From assembly GCF_001421325.1 (NCBI RefSeq), contig NZ_LMJY01000012.1, forward strand, positions 372,001-436,000: a stretch of DNA of 64,000 nt, given 5' to 3'. Position 1 is the first letter of the stretch, and each line of letters begins with the position of its first letter. The notes beneath the pieces are model-generated. The model had not been told where the DNA came from. It saw only the letters and a program-made list of their open reading frames with translations, and ran no database searches. This document shows, in pieces, positions 50,686 through 60,700 of this stretch. Made by a program: the position numbers and the translations under genes. This stretch comes from Novosphingobium sp. Leaf2. GTDB taxonomy: Bacteria > Pseudomonadota > Alphaproteobacteria > Sphingomonadales > Sphingomonadaceae.

Positions 50686-52008
50686 ATGGCCGACCTTTTT
50701 GCCGATGACCTGCCGCCCCCGTCCGCGCCGGACGACGTGCGCGAGGATGCCCCGCTCGCCGACCGGCTGCGCCCGCACACACTTTCAGACGTGGTGGGGC
50801 AGGAGCATCTGACCGGTCCGGAAGGCGCGATCGGGCGCATGGTGGCCGCCGGGCGGCTGTCCTCGATGATCCTGTGGGGTCCGCCCGGCACCGGCAAGAC
50901 CAGCATCGCGCGCCTGCTGGCCGCGGCGGTGGACATGCGCTTTGCCGCCGTATCCGCGGTGTTCTCCGGCGTCGCCGACCTCAAGAAGGCCTTTGCGGAA
51001 GCCGACCTTGCCGCCAAGGCCGGCAAGCGCACGCTGCTGTTCGTGGACGAGATCCACCGCTTCAACCGCGCCCAGCAGGACAGCTTCCTGCCTTTCGTTG
51101 AGCGCGGCACGGTGACGCTGGTGGGCGCGACCACGGAAAACCCCAGCTTCGCGCTGAACGCCGCGCTGCTCAGCCGCGCGCAAGTGCTGATCCTCGAAAG
51201 GCTGGACGCTGCCGCCCTCAACGCGCTGCTGGACAAGGGCGAGGCGCTGGAAGGCCCCCTGCCCCTGACGCCCGACGCGCGCGCTGCGCTGGTCGCCTCC
51301 GCTGACGGCGATGGCCGCTTTCTGCTAAACCAGGCGGAAACGCTGTATGCGGCGCAGATCCCCGAACCGCTGGACCCGGCGGCGCTGGGCCGGTTCCTGC
51401 AGCGCCGGGTTGCAGTGTACGACAAGGACCGTGACGGGCATTACAACCTCATCAGCGCGCTGCACAAAGCGGTGCGCGGGTCCGACCCGCAAGCGGCCCT
51501 GTATTATCTGGCGCGGATGATGACGGCGGGCGAGGAGCCGCTGTATCTTCTGCGCCGGCTGGTGCGCATGGCGAGCGAGGACATCGGCCTGGCCGATCCG
51601 CAAGCGCTGGTGCAGTGCCTGGCCGCCAAGGACGCATACGATTTCCTGGGATCTCCCGAAGGCGAACTGGCGATCGCGCAGGCCTGCGTCTATCTGGCGA
51701 CCGCGCCCAAATCGAACGCGGGCTACACCGCGTACAAGGCCGCATGGAAAAGCGCGCGCGAAACCGGATCGCTCAGCCCCCCCGCCAACATCCTGAATGC
51801 CCCGACCAAGCTGATGAAGGACATCGGCTACGGCAAGGACTACGCATACGACCACGATGCGCCGGACGGGTTCTCGGGCGATGATTACTGGCCGGAGGGC
51901 ATGGCGCCGCAGACCTATTACGAACCCGTCGAACGCGGGTTCGAGCGCGAACTGAAGAAGCGGCTGGACTGGTGGGACAAGAAGCGCGGCGAACGGCGCA
52001 GGCCGTAA
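50686..52008 (+). CDS. rarA: Replication-associated recombination protein A (RarA/MgsA)
   Basis: 440 residues. Clamp-loader-like AAA+ ATPase acting at stalled replication forks. N-terminal RPHTLSDVVGQEHL, Walker A GPPGTGKTSIARLL, Walker B LLFVDEIHRFNRAQQD, sensor 1 GATTENPSFALN, C-terminal MgsA domain with YHLI-like YNLISALHKAVRGSDPQAALYYLARM (partly) and APTKLMKDIGYGKDYAYDHD. Followed by the DUF429-like gene after 4 bases. Confidence 0.96.
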   Translation: MADLFADDLPPPSAPDDVREDAPLADRLRPHTLSDVVGQEHLTGPEGAIGRMVAAGRLSSMILWGPPGTGKTSIARLLAAAVDMRFAAVSAVFSGVADLKKAFAEADLAAKAGKRTLLFVDEIHRFNRAQQDSFLPFVERGTVTLVGATTENPSFALNAALLSRAQVLILERLDAAALNALLDKGEALEGPLPLTPDARAALVASADGDGRFLLNQAETLYAAQIPEPLDPAALGRFLQRRVAVYDKDRDGHYNLISALHKAVRGSDPQAALYYLARMMTAGEEPLYLLRRLVRMASEDIGLADPQALVQCLAAKDAYDFLGSPEGELAIAQACVYLATAPKSNAGYTAYKAAWKSARETGSLSPPANILNAPTKLMKDIGYGKDYAYDHDAPDGFSGDDYWPEGMAPQTYYEPVERGFERELKKRLDWWDKKRGERRRP

Positions 52009-52012
52009 GACC

Positions 52013-52900
52013 GTGCGGTTCAGGCACTTCATGGCAATCGACTGGTCGGGCGCAGTGGGTGAGCGGCACAAGGGCATCGCCGTGGCGCTATGCGCGGCGG
52101 GCCATGACGCGCCCCGGCTGATCGCACCGCCCTGCCACGCCCGCTGGTCTCGCGCGGATGTGCTGGACCTTTTGCTCCACCGCCTGCCGCCCGACACGCT
52201 GGTGGGCATGGACCTTGGCATTTCGTTGCCGTTTGCCGATGCCGGCGCGTTCTTTCCCGGCTGGGCGCACAGCCCGCTCGATGCGCGCGCGTTGTGGGCG
52301 CTGGTCGACACGGTGTGCGCCGCAGACCCGCACCTGTCCGCCACCAGCTTTGTCGACCACGTGGACCTCAGCGCCTATTTCCGCCGCCACGGCGGGCGCG
52401 AAGGCGCGCTGTTCCACCATCCGGGGGCCGCGCACAAGCGCGGGCGGATGCGCGTGGCCGAAGCGGCGCAGGCGCGCATGGGCTGCCGGCCCTATTCCAA
52501 CTTCAACCTGGTGGGCGCCGCGCAAGTGGGCAAGTCCAGCCTCACCGGCATGCGCCTGTTGCACCGGCTGGACGGGGCCTTGCCCGTGTGGCCGATCGAC
52601 CCGCTGCCGGTGTCGGGTTCGGTGGTGACGGAAATCTACACCACGCTCGCCGCGATGGAAGCCGGTCGCACCGCCGGGCGCGCCAAGATGACCGACTGGG
52701 CTGCGGTGAACACAGCGCTGAACACACTGGGATCACACGCAGCCACGCTTGAAACCGGGCCGATCGACGATCACAGCGCCGATGCGCTGGTCACCGCCGC
52801 ATGGCTGCGCGTCGCTGCCCCGCGCCAGGCGCTATGGAACCCAGCCGAACTGACGCCCAAGCTTGCGGCAACCGAGGGGTGGACCTTCGGCGCGACCTGA
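52013..52900 (+). CDS. DUF429-like protein, RNase H-like fold
   Basis: 295 residues from GTG 52013; ATG 52031 would begin MAIDWSGAVGERHKG. The DWSG start and later acidic positions (GMDLGISLPFA, PIDDHSADALVTAAWLR) fit an RNase H-like DUF429 fold, in which paired Asp residues could bind metal. Activity unknown. The 4-base spacing after rarA suggests cotranscription and perhaps a DNA-related role. Confidence 0.75.
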   Translation: MRFRHFMAIDWSGAVGERHKGIAVALCAAGHDAPRLIAPPCHARWSRADVLDLLLHRLPPDTLVGMDLGISLPFADAGAFFPGWAHSPLDARALWALVDTVCAADPHLSATSFVDHVDLSAYFRRHGGREGALFHHPGAAHKRGRMRVAEAAQARMGCRPYSNFNLVGAAQVGKSSLTGMRLLHRLDGALPVWPIDPLPVSGSVVTEIYTTLAAMEAGRTAGRAKMTDWAAVNTALNTLGSHAATLETGPIDDHSADALVTAAWLRVAAPRQALWNPAELTPKLAATEGWTFGAT

Positions 52901-52951
52901 TGGCAGCGCGGTTCCCTATACTGAAGCCGCACCGCCGTGCTGGTAAGAACG

Positions 52952-54187
52952 TCAATCAGGCGTGACGTTCGAGTAACTGGATACAAATTCAACGCCGTTG
53001 CGCACATTGGAAGCAAACCCGGACCAACGGCTGTAATAGGGCGCATTCTTCGCTGCGGTGAAGTGCGTCACCTGGCTGCGGCGCGTGACGCCATGGCGCG
53101 TTACCGCGCTGCCGCCATGCGCCAGATCTGCGTGCCAGATCAGCACGTCGCCAGCTTTGGGCAGGAATTTCGCCCGTCGATGGCCATACGCCTCCGCATC
53201 TGCGTGAAGGGCGGCTAGAAAATCCTCATGTTCTTGCGGCGCAGCTTCCATCCACTTTGAAAGTGATCCAAAAATATAATCAGGAGAACGGTGACTACCG
53301 ACATAGTATTCCAGTTCGCCCGTGCCTTCGGTGATATCCTCCAGGGCGACCCATGTGGCCATCATCGACATAGGATTGCCGTCGATCTTCACGTAGGCGG
53401 TATCTTTATGGATCGCCTGCTGCGAACCCCATTCGAATGTCAGCTGTTGAAAGGCCTTCGGCTTGTCTTCGAAAACCGCCGACATGAACTCCACGACTGC
53501 CGGTGCCGATGCGGCATGCTGCGCCTCTGGAATGAAGGCATAGGAATCCAGCAACTTATGCGCTTGGCTGTAATATTTGCTGTCGACGTCAACAACCTGC
53601 ACGCTCTCGCCATAAACTTCGATCTTATGGCCGGGCACCTGACCCGCCCAGACATCCAGCATGCGATCGTTGACGTGCGCTACGACCTCGGGAGAGACAG
53701 CTTGCGGAATGACGACATAACCATCAGCCACGAAAGTGCGGATAAGCTCGGCTACTGTCTCGCTTACGACGCCATCGCGCAGTTTTTCGTTCAGCCGCTC
53801 TTCCCAATCAGGATAGTCGATCCACATGCCCCCATACAAGCTATGAGGAACAGCGTTCGAAACGTGGCGTACATCGTTGGGATTAAACGACGAAATGGCA
53901 CCGTCGGCATGTTCGATTGTCAGATTGATATCGCGCAGGCAGGCAGCGGGAAAAAACTCAGTGTTTACCTGGAAGGTGGCATTGTCGAAATGGACAAGCG
54001 GCACGCTCGCGTCGAGCGACACCATACGGCGGTTTGCGAGGTAGATGTTGAGACGAACGGCGTCACCATTGCGTACAGTTCCGCTTATCTCTTTGTCGTT
54101 CCAGCTTTCGATGGCAATCCGGTCCGTAGCTGGGACGGCGGGGGCTTGATCGGCCAAAACATTTTCTTGTAGCACAGTCGCCCTCAA
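52952..54187 (-). CDS. Phytanoyl-CoA dioxygenase (PhyH) family protein with extra N-terminal domain
   Basis: 411 residues. Fe(II)/2-oxoglutarate oxygenase core about 145-390: HxD at His260/Asp262 (HKDTAYV), distal His about 357 (WHADLAHGGS) and a following Arg (about 369) for 2-oxoglutarate. The first ~110 residues are a separate, beta-rich domain (WNDKEISGTVRNGDAVRLNIYLANRRM, partly). Substrates of such proteins range from lipids to glycans and natural products. The 5' end is followed by an AT-richer stretch; no partner gene is adjacent. Confidence 0.88.
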   Translation of the reverse strand: MRATVLQENVLADQAPAVPATDRIAIESWNDKEISGTVRNGDAVRLNIYLANRRMVSLDASVPLVHFDNATFQVNTEFFPAACLRDINLTIEHADGAISSFNPNDVRHVSNAVPHSLYGGMWIDYPDWEERLNEKLRDGVVSETVAELIRTFVADGYVVIPQAVSPEVVAHVNDRMLDVWAGQVPGHKIEVYGESVQVVDVDSKYYSQAHKLLDSYAFIPEAQHAASAPAVVEFMSAVFEDKPKAFQQLTFEWGSQQAIHKDTAYVKIDGNPMSMMATWVALEDITEGTGELEYYVGSHRSPDYIFGSLSKWMEAAPQEHEDFLAALHADAEAYGHRRAKFLPKAGDVLIWHADLAHGGSAVTRHGVTRRSQVTHFTAAKNAPYYSRWSGFASNVRNGVEFVSSYSNVTPD

Positions 54188-54457
54188 AGCCAGATTAAGT
54201 TCAAACGTCGCTGTGCCCGCGGAATATTACGCTGTCAATGCATGCAGTTAACTACGTATTCGCGCTTAGGTGGCGCACAGGTAAAAAGCCGCCGCACATC
54301 GTAGCATGGGACGTTTCCGAAGGGGCCTCATGAGCGGGGTCGCCATTCTGAACGCCTTCGCCGGACTAACGGCTTTTGCCCCCAGTCGTGGCGCTGCGGA
54401 ATTTGTCCACGCCGCCTAGCCCGCCGAACGGAACCTGAACCATTCGACCGCAGACGG

Positions 54458-56050
54458 TCAGAGGCTTTCGGTATGAAGCCCTGGCCGGCCTGCCTCCAAC
54501 GAGAACCGCGCGATGTCGGCGATGGTGGAGTCCTCTCGCCGTGCATCGGCAAGTCCGCGGAAAGTCACCGTGCCACCGTTCCGGTCGATGTCGAGCCTGC
54601 CATAGCCCCGCACCTGATCTTCCGCGAAGCTGAGACCGTTCTGCGCGCCAAGGCGCTTGAACTGCGATCCGGGGCGGGTTGACGTGATCGATCCGCCGAC
54701 GAACTCCGCGCCGATGGGTGCGCGATCGGGCTTGTCCGGATCGCGGATGTCGGCGGCGGCGAAGGCGTGGATGTCCCCGCCCAGCGCCAGCGGGTTGCGC
54801 GTGCCGGCTTCCACCCAACGACGGAAAATGCGATCCCGCGCAGCCGGATAACCCGACCAGTTATCGGCCGAGTAGCGCATCTCGCCTGCCTCGTTCGGTT
54901 CGGCGGACTGATGCATCAGGGTCTGCTGGGCCAGGATGTTCCACGTGGCCTGACTACGTGCCAGCCGTTCGTCCAGCCAGTGTTCCTGCGCTTTGCCCAA
55001 CATGGTGCGCGATGGATCGAACAGATCGTCGCACTGCAACGGAACCTTGTCGAGATAGCGTTTATGCGCGGCGACAAGCTCCGGCGGCTGGCAGGCGCGC
55101 GCGCCACGATACTGACGATCGTCGATGATCTGCAACTGGGCCAAAGCGCCCCAGTCAAGCGTACGGTAAAGCGTCATGTCGGGTCCGCGCGGCGGCTTGG
55201 CCCGAAGGGGCTGATGCTCGTAATAGGCCTGATAGGCAGCTGCGCGGCGGCGCAGGAACACGGCGGGATCTTCGTTGTCTTCCCCCAGCGCAGCCGCATA
55301 GTCGTTGGCGACCTCATGATCGTCCCATGTCAGGGCCCAGGGCGCTGCCTGATGCGCGGCCTGCAGGAGCGGATCCAGCTTGTACGTCGCGTAGCGGGCG
55401 CGGTAACCTGCAAGATCGAACGGCTCGGGATTGCGATGGAGGCGCACCGCATCCTTGCTACCCGGCGCGCCTTCGTAGATGTAATCGCCAAGAAACAGGA
55501 TGAGATGCGGGTCTTCGGCGACCATATGCCGCCATGCCGCATAGAAGCCAGCCTCATATTTCTGGCAGGACGCAAAGCACAGCCGCAGCCGATCCACCGG
55601 CGCGCCGGCGGCAGGTGTCGTGCGGGTTCGCCCCGCCATGCTGACTTCCCCGCCCGCGATGAAGCGGTAGAAGTAGCTGCGGTCCGGGCGCAGGCCCTGC
55701 ACATCGACATGGACACTATGGCCCCATCGCGGATCGGCCAGCGCCGTGCCATCACGCGCAATCCTGGCGAAACCCTCATCGTCGCTCACTTCCCAACGTA
55801 CAGGGACGGCGACGCCGGGAAGCCCGCCGTCTGGTGCCAAGGGTTGCGGGGCAAGGCGGGTCCAAAGGATGACGCTGGCAGGTTCGGGATCGCCGGAAGC
55901 AACGCCGAGGGAGAACAGACCGGGTGGCAGCGGCGTTGAACCGCGCGCGCCGATCGACATCAATGCAGCCGAAGCGGTTCCCCCGGCGATGAAGGCGCGC
56001 CGGGAGGCGGTGGCGGGCGGGGGCGGCATGGAAGGATCGGTCTGGGCCAT
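54458..56050 (-). CDS. phoD: Alkaline phosphatase D (PhoD) family, Tat-exported
   Basis: 530 residues from ATG 56050. N-terminal twin-arginine signal (SRRAFIAGG). PhoD landmarks: GVASGDPEPASVILWTRL, FASCQKYEAGFYAAWRHM, FLGDYIYEG, TWDDHEVANDY and, near the C-terminus, LGGDIHAFAAADI. These hold the metal ligands Asp, Cys/Asn, and His. Periplasmic phosphodiesterase/phosphatase, probably used in phosphate acquisition. No Pho box was recognised. Confidence 0.92.
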   Translation of the reverse strand: MAQTDPSMPPPPATASRRAFIAGGTASAALMSIGARGSTPLPPGLFSLGVASGDPEPASVILWTRLAPQPLAPDGGLPGVAVPVRWEVSDDEGFARIARDGTALADPRWGHSVHVDVQGLRPDRSYFYRFIAGGEVSMAGRTRTTPAAGAPVDRLRLCFASCQKYEAGFYAAWRHMVAEDPHLILFLGDYIYEGAPGSKDAVRLHRNPEPFDLAGYRARYATYKLDPLLQAAHQAAPWALTWDDHEVANDYAAALGEDNEDPAVFLRRRAAAYQAYYEHQPLRAKPPRGPDMTLYRTLDWGALAQLQIIDDRQYRGARACQPPELVAAHKRYLDKVPLQCDDLFDPSRTMLGKAQEHWLDERLARSQATWNILAQQTLMHQSAEPNEAGEMRYSADNWSGYPAARDRIFRRWVEAGTRNPLALGGDIHAFAAADIRDPDKPDRAPIGAEFVGGSITSTRPGSQFKRLGAQNGLSFAEDQVRGYGRLDIDRNGGTVTFRGLADARREDSTIADIARFSLEAGRPGLHTESL

Positions 56051-56194
56051 CGCGGCAGCACTATCCTGCCGCGAGATTACCAAACCATGACGCCAGGCGG
56101 CGTGGGTGCTGCCGATACCGACTGCCGCGCGAATGGGTGTCGGTCGCACTGGCGGGAAACGCCGTCCTCCCGTTCCCGGCAGGACGGCGCGCGC

Positions 56195-57166
56195 TCAATG
56201 CTGGGTTGGCGCCAGCCCGGTGTTCAGAACCCAACCGACATTGTCGTTCTCGTCAGCGACTTCCCACCAGATCCCGCTCTTGTTGCCGGTGGGGTATACG
56301 GTTGCGCCCGCAGGCAGGGTGCGGATGATCTTCCCCGCACCTGCAGCCGATGCGCGCATGATCACGGGGCGCTGCGCCGTAAAGGTCTTGGCAGGCGCCG
56401 CTTCGGCGGTCCCGGCTGCGCCCGGCGTAACCAGCCCGAGTTCGTCGACCATCTTGGAATAGGCCTGGATGAACGACAGCGTCACCATCCGGCCGATGTC
56501 CGTGTTGTCATAACCGCCGCCGACTGCGGCAAGGCCGGCTCCGAAGAAGCCGGCGCCGCCCGCGCCGAAGCTGAGGTTGTTCTTGACCGCATAGCCCTCC
56601 TGGGTAGCGATCGTCTCCGTGGTGCGCACGTTGGTCAGCGACAGCACGGTATTGGCTTCCATCTTCTTGCTTTTGATCCCGCCCAGAAGACCGCCAAATC
56701 CGCCGCCGATCAGCCCGCCCACGGCCCCGCCGACACCGCTTCCGCTGACGTTGCTGTTGGCGCTCTGGATCTCGGCCACCAGCACGTAATCTGCAGCCTT
56801 GATCTGGCCCTGCCCCACATTGGAGCCGCGCTGGAGACCAAGATGAGAGCCGACCTGCCGCTCACGCTCCGCCGCCTGCAAGCCGGTGCCGCGATCGACC
56901 AGATTGAAGCATCCGGAACGCTGGACAAGAACCTTCAGCAGCTTTTGCGGCGGCGCCAGTGAGTATTGCGTCCAGGCGCTGGGATCGTCACCGTCGACGA
57001 CCGACACAGTGCCGAGCTTGCGGGTGCAACGCGGCACGTCGGTGATGGCCTGCTCCTGCATTCTCTGGCCCCCGCTGGCGCGCGCGCCGCGCTGCTGCGC
57101 AGTCGCGTCGCCGGCTGCAAAGAACAGTGCAATGGCCGAAACCATTACTGCGGAATGCTTTAACAT
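56195..57166 (-). CDS. CsgG-like protein with C-terminal SH3-type domain
   Basis: 323 residues from ATG 57166, with AGGAG seven bases upstream. Signal peptide ends ATAQQ. The core (about 50-240; KVLVQRSGCFNLVDRGTG, ADYVLVAEIQSANSNVSG, VLSLTNVRTTETIATQEG) resembles CsgG/HfaB-type outer-membrane secretion channel subunits, and a Gly-rich stretch (GGAVGGLIGGGFGGLLGG) sits in the middle. The end (GATVYPTGNKSGIWWEVADENDNVGWV) looks like a bacterial SH3 domain. No curli subunits are near; role unknown. Confidence 0.75.
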   Translation of the reverse strand: MLKHSAVMVSAIALFFAAGDATAQQRGARASGGQRMQEQAITDVPRCTRKLGTVSVVDGDDPSAWTQYSLAPPQKLLKVLVQRSGCFNLVDRGTGLQAAERERQVGSHLGLQRGSNVGQGQIKAADYVLVAEIQSANSNVSGSGVGGAVGGLIGGGFGGLLGGIKSKKMEANTVLSLTNVRTTETIATQEGYAVKNNLSFGAGGAGFFGAGLAAVGGGYDNTDIGRMVTLSFIQAYSKMVDELGLVTPGAAGTAEAAPAKTFTAQRPVIMRASAAGAGKIIRTLPAGATVYPTGNKSGIWWEVADENDNVGWVLNTGLAPTQH

Positions 57167-57309
57167 CGCAGATCTCCTGTTTTCAGCGACTGCCCCGCCG
57201 CTGTGCCCGCTGCTACGTATCCGACCGGGAAGCGCTTTGACAATCGCATTCGTCACGCCCGCACACCGGGCGTGCCGCACCAACGCGGCTTGGGCCGACC
57301 AGAAAGCTA

Positions 57310-57758
57310 TTAGGCGGCGCAGCAGGCCAGAACCTGCGGGGCGCCCGCAGCGGGCCGGACTACGCCCGGCGTGTCGGCGATCTCGTGCGCCTCGCCCACG
57401 CGCAGGCGCGCGCGCCGGTGATCCTGCTGGGCACCAGCCAGGGCGCGATCGCGGCGATGAACGGCGCGGCCCATGCCGCGCCGGCCAGCATCAACGGCGT
57501 CGTGCTAAGCGAATCCGTATCGGTCATGGGCGGTAGCGGCGAGACGGTGTTCGATGCGGACCCGGACAAGGTGCGCGTGCCGGCGCTGGTGGTGGCATCG
57601 ACCGGGACCGCAGCGACTGCGGCTCGCTCTCACCGCACGGCTATTACGGCATCGAGGCCAAGGTGGTGGGCGAGATCGCGGACTGGAGGATGCCCACCTT
57701 ACATCCGGTCATGCCCACGATAGCGCGCGCGCTACGCCAACGCGGCGGACAGGTCTGA
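57310..57758 (+). pseudogene. Remnant of an alpha/beta-hydrolase gene
   Basis: Two frames together give a hydrolase C-terminal half. The first (to about 57605) contains the nucleophile elbow GTSQGAIAAMNGAAH and VPALVVAST; the second (from about 57615) reads DCGSLSPHGYYGIEAKVVGEIADW and ends at a stop near 57758. A frameshift, and probably a small deletion, separates them, and no N-terminal half or start codon is present. It reads as a decayed gene wedged between the CsgG-like gene and the helicase. Confidence 0.65.
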
Positions 57759-57765
57759 CGGTCTC

Positions 57766-60700
57766 TCAGAACGGATCGACGGCCACCAGCCACGCGTACG
57801 GCACCGGCTCGGTGTGCCCGGGTGTGCTGCGCCAGCGGCGATGTTCGGTATGGCGGCTGGGGGGCAGATCACCGGCCTCGGGCAGGATGCCGCGCGCATC
57901 CAGCACGCCGACCAGTTCGTCGATCACGCTCTGGCGTTCACGCACGAAACGCGAGGCGAAACAGCGCCATACCGTCCATCCAGCCCGTTCGAGCATACGC
58001 TGGCGGGCCATATCATCGGGCCATTGCTCTGGGCCGTGATAGCGATCGCCATCGCACTCTATCGCCAGGCGGCTGTCATCAGCGCCTTCGACCACCAGGT
58101 CGATCCGCTTGGAGCCGACCGGAACCTGCGTATCCACGCGATAACCGCACTCCACCAGCATATCGTACATCTCGCACTCGAACGGCGATTCGCAGCGGCT
58201 GCGCCGTTCTTGCGCAAGGCCGGTTTCCGCCGCGTACGGCGCGTGGAAGTGCTGGATCAGGCTGCGGCGCAGCGCGTCCGACGGGCGCAGGTCTTCCAGT
58301 TCGACCGAGCGCACCAGCACCATGCGGTCCCGCGCGCGCGACGCCGCGACATTGAAACGCTGCTCATACCCCAGCCCGGAAAGCCCGGAACTGCCGCGTT
58401 CGGCAACGAGCGAAAGGAACATGATGTCGCGCTCGTCGCCCTGAAACGCGGCGGGTTCGCCGACGCGGATGTCGTGCCGCAGCATCACTTCTGCGCCCAG
58501 CACCTGTTCGATCGCGGTCAGGATCGCAACTGCCTGTTCCTGCCCCAGCAGGGTGGTGACACCGATGGAGCGGTGGCCCATCGCCGGGTCATCGGCGATG
58601 CGGCCGATGGCATCGACGATGCAGTCCACCTCGGGCGGATTGATCTTGCCCTTGCGATACCCGTCCTCGACCAGGATATCGACCAGCGGCGGGTCGAGGC
58701 GCTCGGACGCCGAAGGCAGTCGCAGCGGCACCAGCTGGTGGGCGTAAAATTGCGCCTTCGAATACTCGATGATCGGGCCCACGCAGCGGAAATGCTCCTT
58801 GAGCAGGATAGCCCCGCCCGCGAACACCACCGTTCCCAGATCGTAGAGGGACTTTTCCTCACGCAGGGCGGAGCGGTAATCGTCCAGCTGGCCGGCAAGA
58901 TGGCGGTCGGCCAGCTGGTTCATCCTGGCCTCTTCACGAAAACCCGCATCCGGGCTGACCTGCCGGTCGTCGCCCACGATCAGCACCTGTTTGGCGCGCA
59001 GCAGCGCGGGCAAGGCCGCCAGCGTCGACTGCGAGGCCTCGTCGATCACTACAAGATCGAAAAGCCCCAATTCCGCGGGCAGCGATTCCGAGACACGGTA
59101 ATGGGGCATGATCCAGCACGGCAAGGCATTCTTGGCACGGTCGGCAGCGGCGCGCGCGTCCTTGCGATAGCGTCCCGCGCGGATACCCGTGCCGCGACCG
59201 ATCTTGCGCATGGACTGGGCATAAGCGGCCAGCGCGGCGCGCACCTGGTCGCTCGCCTTTTCCGCCAGCCGGCACCACGTCCGCAGTTCGATCGCATGCT
59301 CGTACGCACGGCGCAGCTGGCCTTCATGATCGGTCCGCTCGTCGCCAAGCGCACGCAGCCGGTCGTGCCGGTCGATCCGGGCCATCCAGGTGGCGATACG
59401 CCGCAAGGTCCAGCGTTCGCGCCAGTCCCCCGGCGTCAGCGGGTCCTCGGTGCCGGAGACCGGCTCCTCGCGCAGGCGCTGCGCCCAGAAGGGGGCGCCG
59501 CTTTCCTCGATCAGGGAGGCGCACTGGCGGATATCAACAAAATGCGGTGCCAGCGAACGCAGCAACGCCGCCTCAGCAAGCGCATCGGTCCAGCGCTGCG
59601 CCAGCACCGCCTCATCGGTTGCGGAGAGACCCACGGCACTGTCGAACACCGCGCGCAATTCTTCGCCGATGGCGCCCTGAATACCGCCAAGCATCGTGCC
59701 CAGACGCCTGCGTTCGACGTCTGCTGCGGCCAGGCGGGCGCTGAGCAGGTGGCGGTCTAAAAGACCGATCAGCGCGTCCAGACCGGCGATATCGCCGGCA
59801 ATGCGCGCTGACCATCCGGGCACCAGCCGCCGCGCGCCCGCTTGCAACGCCCGCTCGCGCTCCGCCAGTACCCGCAGTTCGACGACATGCTCCAACTGCC
59901 GCCGGATACCGTCTGCAATGGCAAGATCGACGCCCTGCGCGGGGTGGAGCCCCGCCTGCATGCTCACGTTGTTCCACGCGGCAGCAAGGCGTTGCGCCTG
60001 GTCCAGCGCGCCTAGATAGCGTTCGACATCGGCCCACTCCGCCGGCCCGGACGGTGCCCGGCCGGACAGCCGCACGCTTGCCACCTGCGCCTTGAGCTGC
60101 CTGGCGAACAGGTTCTGGAGCAGCCCCAACTCCTCGCCCCGCGCCATCTGGCTGACGGTTTCGCGAAACGACGCGTCGGTCAGACCATCGGCGGGCAGAT
60201 CCACCGGGCGAACGAGGAAATGGCGCGCCTGCGCCGCTACGGCGACGACCTGCGGCTCCAGCCCGGCCAATGCCGCCAGGATCGGGTCATCGTCATCCTC
60301 TCGCCAGCGACGCAGAATTTCGCGCGACCAGGTGAACGGCAACGCATCGGGTTCCTGCAGCGCGGTCTTGAGGTCGGCGGCCTCCTGCCTGGCAGCGGAT
60401 ACCGCTTCGATCGACGCGTCCGGTGCCAGCGCGTCGACCGCGCGCATCGCCGCCTCTACACGCTGAGCCTCGACCAGATCGTGGTATAGCGCAACGAGCG
60501 CGTGCCCATCGGGCAGCGTATCGGGCGGCGGCGCATGGTGCAGGCCAGCCAGACGATCCCCCACCGCCTTGCGGGCGGTGCGCAGGCGCGAGACGGTGGC
60601 ATCGTCGAATTCGGGATCGTGCGAGGCGATCACGTCGATTGCATCGGGCAACCAGCCGGCGAGTTCCCCGCTGGCGACGAGGCGCCGGGCCGCATCGACC

